A DNA stretch of 64,000 bases. Source: JABDIY01 sp963803875. GTDB lineage: Bacteria; Actinomycetota; Acidimicrobiia; Acidimicrobiales; SZUA-35. Numbering within the stretch: the stretch's first letter is position 1; every line of letters starts with the position of its first letter. The stretch is from the NCBI GenBank assembly GCA_963803875.1, contig CAWDOA010000014.1, positions 62,001 through 126,000 on the forward strand, written 5' to 3'. Below the pieces are notes generated by a model. The model saw only the letters and a list, made by a program, of their open reading frames with translations, had not been told where the DNA came from and searched no databases. The translations under genes were made by a program, and so were the position numbers. Positions 37,333 through 46,910 of this stretch are shown here, piece after piece.

Positions 37333-38166
37333 ATGACGGCAACGACAACCTCTGCCCTGTCACCAGCGGAAACCAGGGATCAAGGGCGTTCACAGCTGGG
37401 GCCACTGGTCCACTTTCTCGAGCACCAATTCCTGCGTTTTCGGACCACGTTCCGAGGGACCGTGGTCAGTGGAGCGGTCGGCCCGCTGTTCTATCTGCTG
37501 GGGCTCGGGCTGGGGCTGGGCTCACAAATCGATGCCCAGCAGTCCGGACTGCAGACCGCCGACTATCTCGAATTCGTCGGCCCGGGACTCATGGCGGCCG
37601 CCGCCATGCAGCTGGGGGCGTCGGAGAGCCTGTGGCAAACCGCAGGCCAGCTCCGCTGGCGCGGGACCTATGTGTCGATCATCAACACACCGCTGACCAC
37701 CGGACAGTTGTTCACCGGTCATGTGGTATGGATTGGATTTCGAGCTCTGGTCGGCGCCTCCATTTACCTGATGGTGCTCACCGGGTTCAGCGTCCCCACC
37801 GGTCCCCGTGCGTTGCTTGCTCCTTTCGCCGCGGTCGGAACGGCAATGGCGTTCGCGGCACTCATCTCGGCGTGGACCGGTCAGGCAAAGGGTGACCAGA
37901 GCTTCCCGGTGATCCTGCGTCTGGGCGTCCTCCCCCTCTACCTGTTCTCCGGCGCGTTCTACCCGGTGGACCAGCTTCCCGATGCGCTCGCCTGGTTCAG
38001 CAGGCTCACACCGGTCTGGCATGGCGTGGAGCTTTGCCGGGGTTTGATCATCGATCGGGGGCTCAGTCTCGAGGCAGCCGTCGGTCACGTCGCGGTACTC
38101 ACCGGGTTTGTCGTGATCGGCATCCTGGCCGGGCGACGCACGTTCACCAAGGCGCTCGGATCATGA
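37333..38166 (+). CDS. ABC-2 type exporter permease (first subunit)
   Basis: A 277-residue membrane protein with about six helices (around 48-65, 90-105, 130-155, 160-180, 195-215, 250-270). The family motif near the C-terminus, LPLYLFSGAFYPVDQLPDAL and LTPVWHGVELCRGL, is clear. It pairs with the following permease as a heterodimer. The stop overlaps the next ATG (ATGA). Confidence 0.9.
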   Translation: MTATTTSALSPAETRDQGRSQLGPLVHFLEHQFLRFRTTFRGTVVSGAVGPLFYLLGLGLGLGSQIDAQQSGLQTADYLEFVGPGLMAAAAMQLGASESLWQTAGQLRWRGTYVSIINTPLTTGQLFTGHVVWIGFRALVGASIYLMVLTGFSVPTGPRALLAPFAAVGTAMAFAALISAWTGQAKGDQSFPVILRLGVLPLYLFSGAFYPVDQLPDALAWFSRLTPVWHGVELCRGLIIDRGLSLEAAVGHVAVLTGFVVIGILAGRRTFTKALGS

Positions 38167-38933
38167 CCGCGGCTGTGATGCTGCCGATGCGGGTCGTGGA
38201 GCGGAACATCGTGTCGTATCGGCGGTTGTGGCTGATCCTGGCCAGCGCAATGTTCGAACCGATGATCTTTCTGTTCGGGCTCGGTGTGGGCCTTGGCCAG
38301 CTGGTCGGCAACATCGAGTGGGACGGTGAGATGATCACGTACGCCCAGTTCGTGGCCCCAGGGCTCTTGGCCAGCAGCGCCATGAACGGTGCAATCTTCG
38401 ACATGACGTTCAACTTCTATTTCAAGCTGAAGGAGAGCCGAACCTTCGATGCGATGCTCGTGACGCCGCTTTCGATCGGCCATGTGATGGATGGCGAGAT
38501 GGCATGGGCCATGATCCGCGGTGGCCTCTACTCGGTCACGTTCCTGGTGGTCATGTGGGCCTTCGGCCTTTTGGCCAGCTGGTGGGCGCTCCTCATCCCG
38601 CTCGCAGCTCTGCTCATCGGTGTGGCATTCGCAGCCATGGGGGCGTACGGAACCACGTACGCACGAAACTGGCAGGACTTCGACATCCTGTTCCTCATAA
38701 CCCAGCCGTTGTTCCTGCTGAGCACCACGTTCTTCGCCCTCGATGTCTACCCCGGCTGGGCCCAGCCGATCGTGCAGGCCACCCCGCTGTACCACGGCGT
38801 CGACCTGATCCGCGATCTCGCCCGCGGCTCGGTCGACAGCAGCGCATTCGGCCACGTGGGCTACTTGGTGTCAGCCACTCTCATCGCCCGCCACTTCGTG
38901 AAACGGCGGATGAACACGCTCCTACTGAGCTGA
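38163..38933 (+). CDS. ABC-2 type exporter permease (second subunit)
   Basis: A ~256-residue permease with six helices. LLSTTFFALDVYPGWAQP and ATPLYHGVDLIRDLARG are the family motifs and parallel those of the preceding subunit, so the two arose by duplication. It starts at the ATG overlapping the previous stop. The substrate of the exporter is unknown. Confidence 0.9.
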   Translation: MTAAVMLPMRVVERNIVSYRRLWLILASAMFEPMIFLFGLGVGLGQLVGNIEWDGEMITYAQFVAPGLLASSAMNGAIFDMTFNFYFKLKESRTFDAMLVTPLSIGHVMDGEMAWAMIRGGLYSVTFLVVMWAFGLLASWWALLIPLAALLIGVAFAAMGAYGTTYARNWQDFDILFLITQPLFLLSTTFFALDVYPGWAQPIVQATPLYHGVDLIRDLARGSVDSSAFGHVGYLVSATLIARHFVKRRMNTLLLS

Positions 38934-39011
38934 ACAAACTCTTGCTGCCAGCGAATCGCGTGGCCTGATTTCCCTAGAGCTTTCGGGGCGAGAACCGGCT
39001 TAACTAGAGCA

Positions 39012-40877
39012 ATGCGGCGGCGAATCCTTGTTCTGTTGACGGCATTGACGTGTGGCGGAGCCCTCCTCGTCGGCATGCCCAGTGCCTCGTCGGCAGATGG
39101 AACCGCGCTGGCACCGATCGAGTGTGAGTTCACAGTGAGCGGTTCGAGCGCAACGGTGTCCTGGACGAGAGCGGTCGATGATGGCGCCGCCTCATTCGTG
39201 ATCCGACGCAGTCGAAACGGCGGGGCGTTCGGATGGACGGGACGGGTGGTGGTCCCTGCGACCACATTCACCCAGACCGTCCCCCGGTCCTCTACCTACG
39301 CCTACACCGTCGAAGCGAAAGATGCAGCCAATCAATCCAGCGAAATAGTTGCCTGCACCGAGCAGACAGCCCCCGACACCGACCCGGTTGCACCGCTCTC
39401 TTGCACCGCCGAACGAACCGGCAATGCGGTGACAGTCGAATGGACCAGGGCGGCGAACGACAACGCCAGTGCGTTCATCATCCGCCGTAGCCGCGACGGT
39501 GGAGCGTTCGGCTGGACCGGACGGGTCAACGTCCCGGCCACGACCTTCGACCAGACCGTTTCCGGAAACGCCGCGTACGACTACACCGTCGAAACTCGCA
39601 CCAGCGACAACGACGGCAGTACCGGGACGCCCTGTATCAACTCCGGCGAGCCTCCGCCTGCCCCTGGCGCCCCCACGGTTTGCACCTACGTTCGGGACGG
39701 CAACACCGCCACCCTCGAGTGGACTCGGGCCACCGACGACAACGCAGATGCCTTCATCATTCGACGCAGCCGGAACGGCGGCCCGTTCGGATGGACCGGC
39801 CGGATCCTTCCCCCGGACACGACATTCACTCAAACCTCACTGTCCTCGTCCAGCACGTACGACTACCGGGTTGAAACCCGATCCAGCGACAACGCGTTCA
39901 GTGATCCCACCCCGTGTACGACGCCCCAGTCTGAGGGCAGTGCCGAACGTGTTCTTCACATCAGCATCGACGGGCTCCGGTCCGATTATGTCAACGATCA
40001 GATCACGCCGACGCTGTGGGGCCTGGTGACAAGCGGGGCGTCGACCCTCAACGCTCGAACAGACTTCAACGCCACGATCACCTTGCCCAATCACACCGGC
40101 CAGCTCACCAGCCGCCGCCAACTGGGTCCTGATGGGTTCAACGTTCTCACCAACGAGGACAACGGTGGCACTGTGCATGATCAGGCCGGGTTCTACGTCG
40201 CTTCGAGCTTCGACGTGGCCCACGACAACGGGCTGGCTACCTATGCGCTTGTCGGCAAGGAGAAGTTCGACTTCTTTGATCGAACCTGGAACGAGGTGAA
40301 CGGTGCACCCGACACCACTGGCGCCGACGACGGCATGGACAAGATCGACGTCTACGAAAAGAACTTCTCGATCCAGGGCCAGACCGACCTCATCGTGGAC
40401 CACCTCACATCCGAGCCGGCCGAGTACATCTTCTGGCACATCCCTCACCCGGATGGCTTTGGTCACCCCAACGGCTGGGGGTCACCTGCGTACGACGCAG
40501 CCGTCGCCAACTCCGACGCATCGATCGCTGCCGCCCTCAACGTGATCGCAAACGATCCGGCACTGGCGTCCACCACCGCCGTGATCGTGACATCGGATCA
40601 CGGAGGACCAATCGGCGAAAGCCAACACGACGTCTTCGATGACGACGAGAACTTCATCGTGCCATTCATCGTGTGGGGTCCCGGTGTGGGAGCCAACGAG
40701 AACCTCTACACGCTCAATAGTTCAACCAGACTCGATCCTGGAATTGGCCGACCCGACGAAATCGGGATACAGCCGATCCGGGCCTCGGAGGCGGGCAACC
40801 TCTCAACCCAATTGCTCGGACTGTCACCGATCCCGGGATCGCGATTCAACGCGGCCCACGACCTGGTCTTGGACTGA
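39012..40877 (+). CDS. Secreted alkaline-phosphatase-superfamily enzyme with three internal repeats
   Basis: A Sec signal peptide (residues 1-28, cleavage near ASSADG) is followed by three ~90-residue fibronectin-like repeats (about 35-118, 130-212, 223-304). Each carries a near-identical core, F-I-I-R-R-S-R-x-G-G-x-F-G-W-T-G-R. Residues 315-621 form an alkaline phosphatase/phosphodiesterase domain: D320 in HISIDG, probable nucleophile T357 in ATITLPNHTGQ, then HPDGFGHPNG and SDHGG metal sites. It probably hydrolyses phosphodiesters or nucleotides outside the cell. It is monocistronic and convergent with iolG. Confidence 0.88.
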   Translation: MRRRILVLLTALTCGGALLVGMPSASSADGTALAPIECEFTVSGSSATVSWTRAVDDGAASFVIRRSRNGGAFGWTGRVVVPATTFTQTVPRSSTYAYTVEAKDAANQSSEIVACTEQTAPDTDPVAPLSCTAERTGNAVTVEWTRAANDNASAFIIRRSRDGGAFGWTGRVNVPATTFDQTVSGNAAYDYTVETRTSDNDGSTGTPCINSGEPPPAPGAPTVCTYVRDGNTATLEWTRATDDNADAFIIRRSRNGGPFGWTGRILPPDTTFTQTSLSSSSTYDYRVETRSSDNAFSDPTPCTTPQSEGSAERVLHISIDGLRSDYVNDQITPTLWGLVTSGASTLNARTDFNATITLPNHTGQLTSRRQLGPDGFNVLTNEDNGGTVHDQAGFYVASSFDVAHDNGLATYALVGKEKFDFFDRTWNEVNGAPDTTGADDGMDKIDVYEKNFSIQGQTDLIVDHLTSEPAEYIFWHIPHPDGFGHPNGWGSPAYDAAVANSDASIAAALNVIANDPALASTTAVIVTSDHGGPIGESQHDVFDDDENFIVPFIVWGPGVGANENLYTLNSSTRLDPGIGRPDEIGIQPIRASEAGNLSTQLLGLSPIPGSRFNAAHDLVLD

Positions 40878-40882
40878 CCGGT

Positions 40883-41869
40883 TCAGATTGAGATGGGACG
40901 GTTGGTGGCAGCCGATTCCCGCGCCGCCAATCCAATCACCAGCGGGGCCCGCCCGTCGGCACCGGTCACCGGAGTGGCCGAGCCTGACCTCACTGCGTCG
41001 ATGAACCGCTCCCACTGGTGTACGTAGCTGGGGATGTATCGCTCGAGGAAGAAGTGAGGCACCACGTCACCGGCACTGCCGCCGGCGGTCCGTTTCACCA
41101 TGGAGGTGGCGGTGTGGTTTTCCGAGCCGACGATCCCTTTCGACCCGAACGCTTCGACTCTCTGGTCGTAGCCAAAAGCGCTCTGGCGACAGTTGTCGAT
41201 GGTGGTGACCGTGCCGTTCTCGTGGGTGAGCAGCACGGTGACAGTGTCGAGATCGCCAGCCTCGCCAATACCGGGGTCCACCATCACCGAGCCGGTGGCG
41301 TAGACCTCGGTGACTTCTGAGCCGGTGATGAAGCGGGCCATGTCGAAATCGTGGATGGTCATGTCGAGGAAGATCCCACCGCTGACCTTCACATACTCGA
41401 TCGGAGGTGGCTCGGGATCCCGGCTACTGATACGAAGCTGTCGGAGATCGCCGACCTCGCCAGCGGCAACCGCAGCCTGCACCGCAGCATGAGACGGATC
41501 GAACCGTCGGTTGAACCCGATGTGAAGTGGCACGCCGGCGCGTTCGACCGCGGCTAACCCACGGTCGACCTCGTCGAGGTCGAGCGATACAGGCTTCTCG
41601 CAGAAGATCGCCTTTCCGGCCGCTGCCGCCTGCACCATGAGATCCACATGGGTCGGTGTCGACGTGCAAATCGCAACCGCATCGGCGTCGCTGGCCAACG
41701 CATCCTCAACGCTTGTGAAACGAGATACACCCAGCCGTTCAGCCGTGGCAACGGCCGCCCCATCGAACACGTCGAAGACCCCGGCCACCGAAGCGCCCGC
41801 GATCCGGTTGTGAAGCAAATCCACATGCATCGCTCCGATACGCCCAACACCCAAGACTGCAATCTTCAC
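40883..41869 (-). CDS. iolG: Inositol 2-dehydrogenase (Gfo/Idh/MocA family)
   Basis: An NAD-dependent oxidoreductase of 328 residues. The Rossmann fingerprint is VLGVGRIGAMH, the EKP motif is FCEKPVSLDLDEV, and GFNRRFDPSH and FLDMTIHDFDMARF complete the IolG-like set. It would oxidise myo-inositol to scyllo-inosose. It is the last gene of the inositol cluster, with a good ribosome-binding site (GGGAGGGA). A 206-base gap containing a repeat fragment separates it from the preceding dehydrogenase. Confidence 0.88.
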   Translation of the reverse strand: MKIAVLGVGRIGAMHVDLLHNRIAGASVAGVFDVFDGAAVATAERLGVSRFTSVEDALASDADAVAICTSTPTHVDLMVQAAAAGKAIFCEKPVSLDLDEVDRGLAAVERAGVPLHIGFNRRFDPSHAAVQAAVAAGEVGDLRQLRISSRDPEPPPIEYVKVSGGIFLDMTIHDFDMARFITGSEVTEVYATGSVMVDPGIGEAGDLDTVTVLLTHENGTVTTIDNCRQSAFGYDQRVEAFGSKGIVGSENHTATSMVKRTAGGSAGDVVPHFFLERYIPSYVHQWERFIDAVRSGSATPVTGADGRAPLVIGLAARESAATNRPISI

Positions 41870-41999
41870 TTCGATCCCTCCCAGGGTTTGTTCCTGCCAA
41901 TACGACCAGACTCCAGAGGACGTTAGTTGACCGGGTGGCAGAGACCGAGCCCAGGGTTGAGCAGGCCGACCCCGGCGCGTCCGCCATGCACGATCCAGA

Positions 42000-42029
42000 A
42001 GCCTCCGTGGCGCCCGAACGGCCCCCGGA
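42000..42029 (+). repeat. Fragment of the dispersed repeat
   Basis: About 30 bases (AGCCTCCGTGGCGCCCGAAC and what follows) match the end of the repeat units at 57.7-58.1 kb and 1.9 kb. The GAACGGCCCCC continuation is shared with copy 1. The rest of the element is absent, so this is a remnant or a separate half-site. It lies in the gap between the two dehydrogenase genes of the inositol cluster. Confidence 0.55.
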
Positions 42030-42075
42030 GGGACAGCACAGCCCCTGCCTGATGAGGCGCACTCGGTCTACCCAA

Positions 42076-43260
42076 CTAGCACGACACATCCTCAATCGTC
42101 AGGGGTTTCACGTCTTCCCAGGAGCCGCTTTCCCAGCTGTTGATGATCGCCTGCTGCACGCTCACGTAGTCGACAGCCTGTTGGAAGCCGGGCTCGTGTT
42201 GTTCACCGGCGGCCACCGCGGTGAGGAACTGAAGGCATTCGATGACCTTGAGATCCTCGTAGCCGATGGCGTTTGCATCGCCGGGAACGAAGTTGCCATG
42301 AAATGGATAGCGGTCGCCGGCAAATACCTTGGTGTAGCCGTCGTGAAGGTGGTCGCCGCCGGTCATGAAGATGTTCATCTCGTTCATGGTTTCCAGGTTC
42401 CAGTTGAGCGCCCCTTTGGTGCCGTGGACGTCGAAGGCCATCTGGCTTTGCGGGCCCACGATGTTTCGGCTCGTTTCGAATGTGCCGATCGACCCGTTGG
42501 CGAAGCGAACCATGCAACCGGCGTAGTCTTCGTTGGTCACCGGTCCGGTTGGGTCGCCGGGCGCACCTCGGTCGTAGTGAGTGCCGCCGGCTTTGGGCAG
42601 CGGCCGCTCTTTGATGAAGGTCTCTTGCATCCCCACCACGCTCGTGATCGGACCGTTGAGCATCATGCCGAGATCGATGCTGTGGCTGAGGATGTCCGAA
42701 CTCACCCCGTAACCGGCGCCGTCGAGTTCGAATCGCCATGACAGCAGACCCATCGGGTCCGAGCCATACATGGAGAAGAACCGGCCGCGGTAGTTGGTGA
42801 TCTGGCCGAGATCGCCGTCGTCGATGAGCTTCTTGGCGTACCGAACCAGAGGCGCCCAGCGGTAGTTGTAGCCGACGCCGGTAATAACCCCGGCGTTCTC
42901 TGCTGCGGCAGCTATCCGTACCGTCTGGGCCGGAGTTCCACCTACAGGCTTTTCGCAGAAGACGTGCTTACCCGCAGCGGCGGCGGCGACACATAGCTCT
43001 TCGTGCAACATGTTGGGTGCGCACACGATCACTGCATCCACGTCGGGGTGTTCGATGGCCTCGGCCGGGTCGGTGGTGTACTCGGCGAAACCGAAGCTCC
43101 GAACCGCCTCTTGGGCCCGAGCTTCCATGTTGTCGCAGCAGATGACCAACTCGGGTTCGGCCGGCCGGTCGGGGAAGAGCGAGGGGATCCTGGCGTAACT
43201 ACGGCTATGGGCTTGGCCCATCCAACCGAAGCCGATCACGGCGATTCCGACGGTGTTCAT
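42076..43260 (-). CDS. Gfo/Idh/MocA family dehydrogenase, inositol cluster
   Basis: A 394-residue NAD(P)-dependent oxidoreductase: VIGFGWMGQAHSRSYAR, then FCEKPVGGTPAQT, GVGYNYRWAPLVRYAKKL, and SDILSHSIDLGMML. It is longer than IolG and groups by motif with dehydrogenases acting on scyllo- or other inositol isomers or sugar acids. A second dehydrogenase in an iol cluster commonly feeds alternative inositol stereoisomers into the pathway. It is 43 bases downstream of the aldolase gene. Confidence 0.82.
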   Translation of the reverse strand: MNTVGIAVIGFGWMGQAHSRSYARIPSLFPDRPAEPELVICCDNMEARAQEAVRSFGFAEYTTDPAEAIEHPDVDAVIVCAPNMLHEELCVAAAAAGKHVFCEKPVGGTPAQTVRIAAAAENAGVITGVGYNYRWAPLVRYAKKLIDDGDLGQITNYRGRFFSMYGSDPMGLLSWRFELDGAGYGVSSDILSHSIDLGMMLNGPITSVVGMQETFIKERPLPKAGGTHYDRGAPGDPTGPVTNEDYAGCMVRFANGSIGTFETSRNIVGPQSQMAFDVHGTKGALNWNLETMNEMNIFMTGGDHLHDGYTKVFAGDRYPFHGNFVPGDANAIGYEDLKVIECLQFLTAVAAGEQHEPGFQQAVDYVSVQQAIINSWESGSWEDVKPLTIEDVSC

Positions 43261-43303
43261 GCGGTGGCGTTCCTTTGTTGAGGTGTGGAAGGGAATAACA
43301 AGA

Positions 43304-44212
43304 TCAGAGTGCAGTGACGGTGTCGAAGACAGACCTACCTCGAGAGGCGATCACGCACAGTTCGGCGAAGCGAGGTTTCACATAGTCCTCCACCGCTTGC
43401 GCACGAGTATCGGGTGCGAGAGCTTCGCGCCACAGGGCCCGGCCAACGGTGAAGCCGGCACATCCGTGCTCGACCGCCTCGGACAACTGATCGCGAAATT
43501 CCGGGTACGGCACACCCCAGCTCAGCAGCGCCCATGGATGAGATCCGGTGGCGTCATTCAGCTCTTCGCATGCCCCGCCCCCGGGAAACGGAACCTTGAG
43601 GATCATTGGGCCCATCGGGGCGATCCGACGAACGGATTCCACGATCACCTTCTGCCGGTCAGCAGCGTCAGCTATGTCGTAGGGCACGGGCTCGACCAGG
43701 AGCGGGAGACCGGCGTGGTGAGCCTGGGAGACAGCGGCTCGAACGAACCGATCCTGAGCACCGGTGTGGTCACCTCGGTCATGCCGGTACAGCACCAGGA
43801 TCTTTGCGCCATCACCGCCCATGCGCATCAACTGGTCCGCAGACCAATCGGGCATGAAGTCGTTCACCGAAGCCGAGCCATCCGCGCCGCTGTGATGGTA
43901 GCCCTGGGCTTCCAGGGCCCCGAACACCCCGATCGAAGCCGGCACGGACCGGGTTCGGAGGAGTTGGGGTAGCGAGTACTCCGGTTCGAGCATCACACCG
44001 CTCGGTGCGTCGCCCAGTCCGGCGATCATGTCGGCCTTGAACTGGGTGAGCGTCTCAGCGGAAACCGAACCCGGATCATCGGGATCGAACTCACTCCGAA
44101 GTGCGTCCCGGTGGTCGACGGCGAGCACGTTGAAGTGTCCGTCAGCGTTCGTGACCCGGGACAGACGGCGGTAGGCACCTACCGACCATCGGTCACGATC
44201 GATTTCAGCCAC
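43304..44212 (-). CDS. LacD-like class I aldolase, inositol cluster
   Basis: A TIM-barrel aldolase resembling tagatose-1,6-bisphosphate aldolase (LacD) and YihT. Key segments are LAVDHRDALR, GVMLEPEYSLP, KILVLYRHD, LLVEPVPYD, ILKVPFPGG (likely Schiff-base Lys) and ALLSWGVPYPEFRDQL with GFTVGRALWREA. In this operon it probably cleaves the IolC product 2-deoxy-5-keto-gluconate-6-phosphate, replacing the usual class II IolJ; this is inference. The GTG at 44212 is preferred to an in-frame start at 44251; it gives an 8-base overlap with iolB. Confidence 0.78.
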   Translation of the reverse strand: MAEIDRDRWSVGAYRRLSRVTNADGHFNVLAVDHRDALRSEFDPDDPGSVSAETLTQFKADMIAGLGDAPSGVMLEPEYSLPQLLRTRSVPASIGVFGALEAQGYHHSGADGSASVNDFMPDWSADQLMRMGGDGAKILVLYRHDRGDHTGAQDRFVRAAVSQAHHAGLPLLVEPVPYDIADAADRQKVIVESVRRIAPMGPMILKVPFPGGGACEELNDATGSHPWALLSWGVPYPEFRDQLSEAVEHGCAGFTVGRALWREALAPDTRAQAVEDYVKPRFAELCVIASRGRSVFDTVTAL

Positions 44213-45029
44213 CAAGATCGCCGTTCGTGACCACCGGCATGCCCCACTCACCGGCGGCCCAATCCTTCTCTATCCACGTGTGGTCGCTGTGGAAGCACGG
44301 CGGGGTTCGACGCTCATCGCCCACCAACTCACCGGCCAGGTAGTTCAGGAAGTACATGTTCGCCCCAGGGCATGCGACCGAGGTGTGGTAGCCCCTGGGA
44401 ACAGTGGCGAGTTCACCATCCTTACCGCAGAAGAGGTCATCGAAGACGTCCTCGTCAGCCCCTTCGTCTCGCCAGTTCCGGTGGATCCAGAACCCTTCGG
44501 GTCGGTCCATCCTGAAGTAGTAGACCTCCTCCAAGTAGGGCGAACCGTCAAAACCGTCGTGGCAATGGGGCGGCCAGCCAGACCATGTTCCTCGAGGTAC
44601 GTAGACCTCATACAAGATGAGGCGCTCGGCTTCGATCGGCATCGCCAGCGTATGGTTCACCTGCCGGAGCGCTTGGCCACCGCCCCTTACCTCGCTGCGG
44701 ATCGTGGACGGTTCCACGAGCTTTGCGCCGTACAAACCTTGCGCCGGCGCCGAACCAACCGCGTAGGTGAAAGGCTCTGACCCTGCTGTGACGGTGATGT
44801 CGACACCCGGTGGGACATAACCGACAGGCGCGAGTTCGGTGAAGACCGACGAGCGGCTCACTTCGTGCTCAGCACCGTCGAACTTCAGTGTGGCCGAACC
44901 GGACAACGGCACGACCGCCTGCTCGCGGGCGCCCTGGGAATGAGTGCTCGAATCGCCGGAAGCGAGTTCGACAATGTCGAACGCCAGATAGGTCCAACCC
45001 TCGGACTCGGGGGTGACTGATCGATTCAT
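44205..45029 (-). CDS. iolB: 5-deoxy-glucuronate isomerase
   Basis: IolB converts 5-deoxy-glucuronic acid to 2-deoxy-5-keto-gluconic acid. The KduI/IolB cupin fold is recognisable from the metal site PPHCHDGFDGSPYLEEVYYF and VPRGYHTSVACPG, with a C-terminal HTWIEKDW. The length of 274 residues is normal. A strong AGAGG ribosome-binding site lies upstream. It is between iolC (20 bases) and the aldolase (overlap). Confidence 0.95.
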   Translation of the reverse strand: MNRSVTPESEGWTYLAFDIVELASGDSSTHSQGAREQAVVPLSGSATLKFDGAEHEVSRSSVFTELAPVGYVPPGVDITVTAGSEPFTYAVGSAPAQGLYGAKLVEPSTIRSEVRGGGQALRQVNHTLAMPIEAERLILYEVYVPRGTWSGWPPHCHDGFDGSPYLEEVYYFRMDRPEGFWIHRNWRDEGADEDVFDDLFCGKDGELATVPRGYHTSVACPGANMYFLNYLAGELVGDERRTPPCFHSDHTWIEKDWAAGEWGMPVVTNGDLGG

Positions 45030-45049
45030 GAGGATCCTCTCGGACAGAG

Positions 45050-46013
45050 TTATAGAACGGAGCCGTCGGTGCGAACCTGGTCGACCTCGTGGCGATAGGG
45101 CATGTCATCAGCGCACAGCAACCGAGCCGCAACGATGGCACCGGCAGCGTTGCCGCGCCGGGCGGCTTCCACAAATCCGACACCGGAGAGAATTGAATCA
45201 CAGAACGAGCCCCCGAATGCGTCGCCGGCGCCGAGGCCGCAGACCACCTGGACCGGATAGGGCGGAACGGTTTCTCGCTCTCCATCAGCGGTGGCGACCA
45301 TCACACCATCACCGCCCAGTTTCACCACTGCACATGTCGCTCCGGTTTCGAGGAGTCGGTCGGCCGCCTGGTTGGGTTCGCTCGTACCCACGGCCACCTG
45401 GCATTCCTGTCGGTTGCCGATAATCACGCTGAAGTGCCTGAGCATCGGATTGATCACCTCGTGGGCGGCCGCCTCCGACTCCCAGAACTGGTAGCGCCAG
45501 TCGAGATCAAGAATCGTGTGCTCGGCGCGAGCCCTCGATCTCCAGGAGGCCTGTCACGGTGCCACGGCTCGGTTCGGTTGAGAACCTCGTGGCCGGCATC
45601 CAGAGGATCCTGCACTCCGTCACCGGCAGATCGAGGAGATCGTCCGGCGTGAGCTCCATGTCGGGTCCGGATGGTTCTCGATAGAAGATGATGTTCGGTT
45701 CGGTACGCGGGTTCAGCTCGGCGAACGCCAGCGGGGTCTTGAGTGTCGGGTGGGTCGAGATCCAGCGGGTGTCGACGTTGAAACGGGTCGAAAGTGCATG
45801 GGTGACGTCGTCGCCGAATGCATCGTCGCCGACCTTGGTGACGAGCGCTGCTCGTCTCCCCAGTCGTGCCGCTGCGACCGCAACATTGGTTGCGGTCCCG
45901 CCGACACTTTTCTCCAGCGTTCGTACATCACGCATTGGACCCTCGGTTGTCGGATAGAGATCGACACTGATCCGACCGACGGTGATGATCTCCGGAGCGT
46001 CGGTGGTGGCCAC
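45050..46013 (-). CDS. iolC: 5-dehydro-2-deoxygluconokinase (frameshift near 45540)
   Basis: A PfkB/ribokinase-family kinase. The first frame begins with ITVGRISVDLYP and runs to GTVTGLLEIEG at about 45540. The continuation (RAEHTILDLDWRYQFWES, then GNRQECQVAVG and the catalytic GAGDAFGGSF) lies in another frame. One extra base near 45538-45542 reconciles them to ~320 residues. The GTG start shares one base with the stop of the ABC ATPase gene (TAGTG). It phosphorylates the IolB product. Confidence 0.9.
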
Positions 46014-46810
46014 TAGCCGCCTGAACCACCGGTGGCTTGGGCCAGCTCATGCTGAAGCGCCTCGAGCTCGGCTCCGCCCGCCATCTTCTGGGTCAGTTCG
46101 GCCTGGCTGATCTCGTCCTTGGCGAAGTTGCCCATCGACTTGCCTCGGTTGAGGATCAAGAAACGGTCACCGACCGGGTAGGCGTGTGCGGGGTTGTGGG
46201 TGATGAAGATGACGCCGAGACCGCGTTCGGCCGCAGCCAGGATGTACTTCAGCACGACCCCGGACTGGCGCACCCCCAATGCCGACGTGGGCTCGTCGAG
46301 GATGAGGACCTTGGCGCCGAAATGGACCGCACGGGCGATGGCCACCGATTGGCGCTCACCACCGGACAGCGTCCCAACCGGCTGCTCGGTGTCTCGAATA
46401 TCGATGCCCATCTTGGCCATCTCAGCTTTGGCGGTCTCGCTGGCAACCTGCTTGTCCACCCACCGGAACGGCCATATACCTCGGGCAGGTTCGGCCCCGA
46501 GGAAGAAGTTCCGCCAGACCGACATGAGCGGGACCATGGCCAGGTCTTGATACACCGCCGCTATGCCCCGGTCGAGCGCTTCACGAGGCGAGTTGAACTT
46601 CATCGCCTGGCCCTCCAACCGAAACTCTCCCTCGTCATGCTGATGCACGCCGGCGAGGATCTTGATGAATGTGGACTTTCCGGCGCCGTTGTCGCCCAGC
46701 ACACACGTGACCTCGCCAGCATTCACACTGGTCGTGACGCCCTGGAGAGCAATGATGTTGCCGTAGTACTTTCCGACATTGTCAAGCTCGATAAGTGATT
46801 CGGTGCTCAT
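46013..46810 (-). CDS. Sugar/inositol ABC importer ATP-binding protein
   Basis: A single-domain ATPase of 265 residues (FrcA-like, not the duplicated RbsA type). Walker A GDNGAGKSTF, Q-loop YQDLAMVPLM, signature LSGGERQSVAIARAV, Walker B VLILDEPTSALGV, and the H-loop ITHNPAHAYPV. It powers the importer with the permease upstream and the substrate-binding lipoprotein. The context points to myo-inositol as the substrate. Confidence 0.92.
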   Translation of the reverse strand: MSTESLIELDNVGKYYGNIIALQGVTTSVNAGEVTCVLGDNGAGKSTFIKILAGVHQHDEGEFRLEGQAMKFNSPREALDRGIAAVYQDLAMVPLMSVWRNFFLGAEPARGIWPFRWVDKQVASETAKAEMAKMGIDIRDTEQPVGTLSGGERQSVAIARAVHFGAKVLILDEPTSALGVRQSGVVLKYILAAAERGLGVIFITHNPAHAYPVGDRFLILNRGKSMGNFAKDEISQAELTQKMAGGAELEALQHELAQATGGSGG

Positions 46811-46910
46811 GATTCCGCTCCCTGTTGATGGGTTCTGGTTTGAAGCGTTTCGGCGCCCCGCCGCCGAAAGGCGGTACGTGAGGAGGCATCCTGGGGGTCG
46901 ATGAACGACG

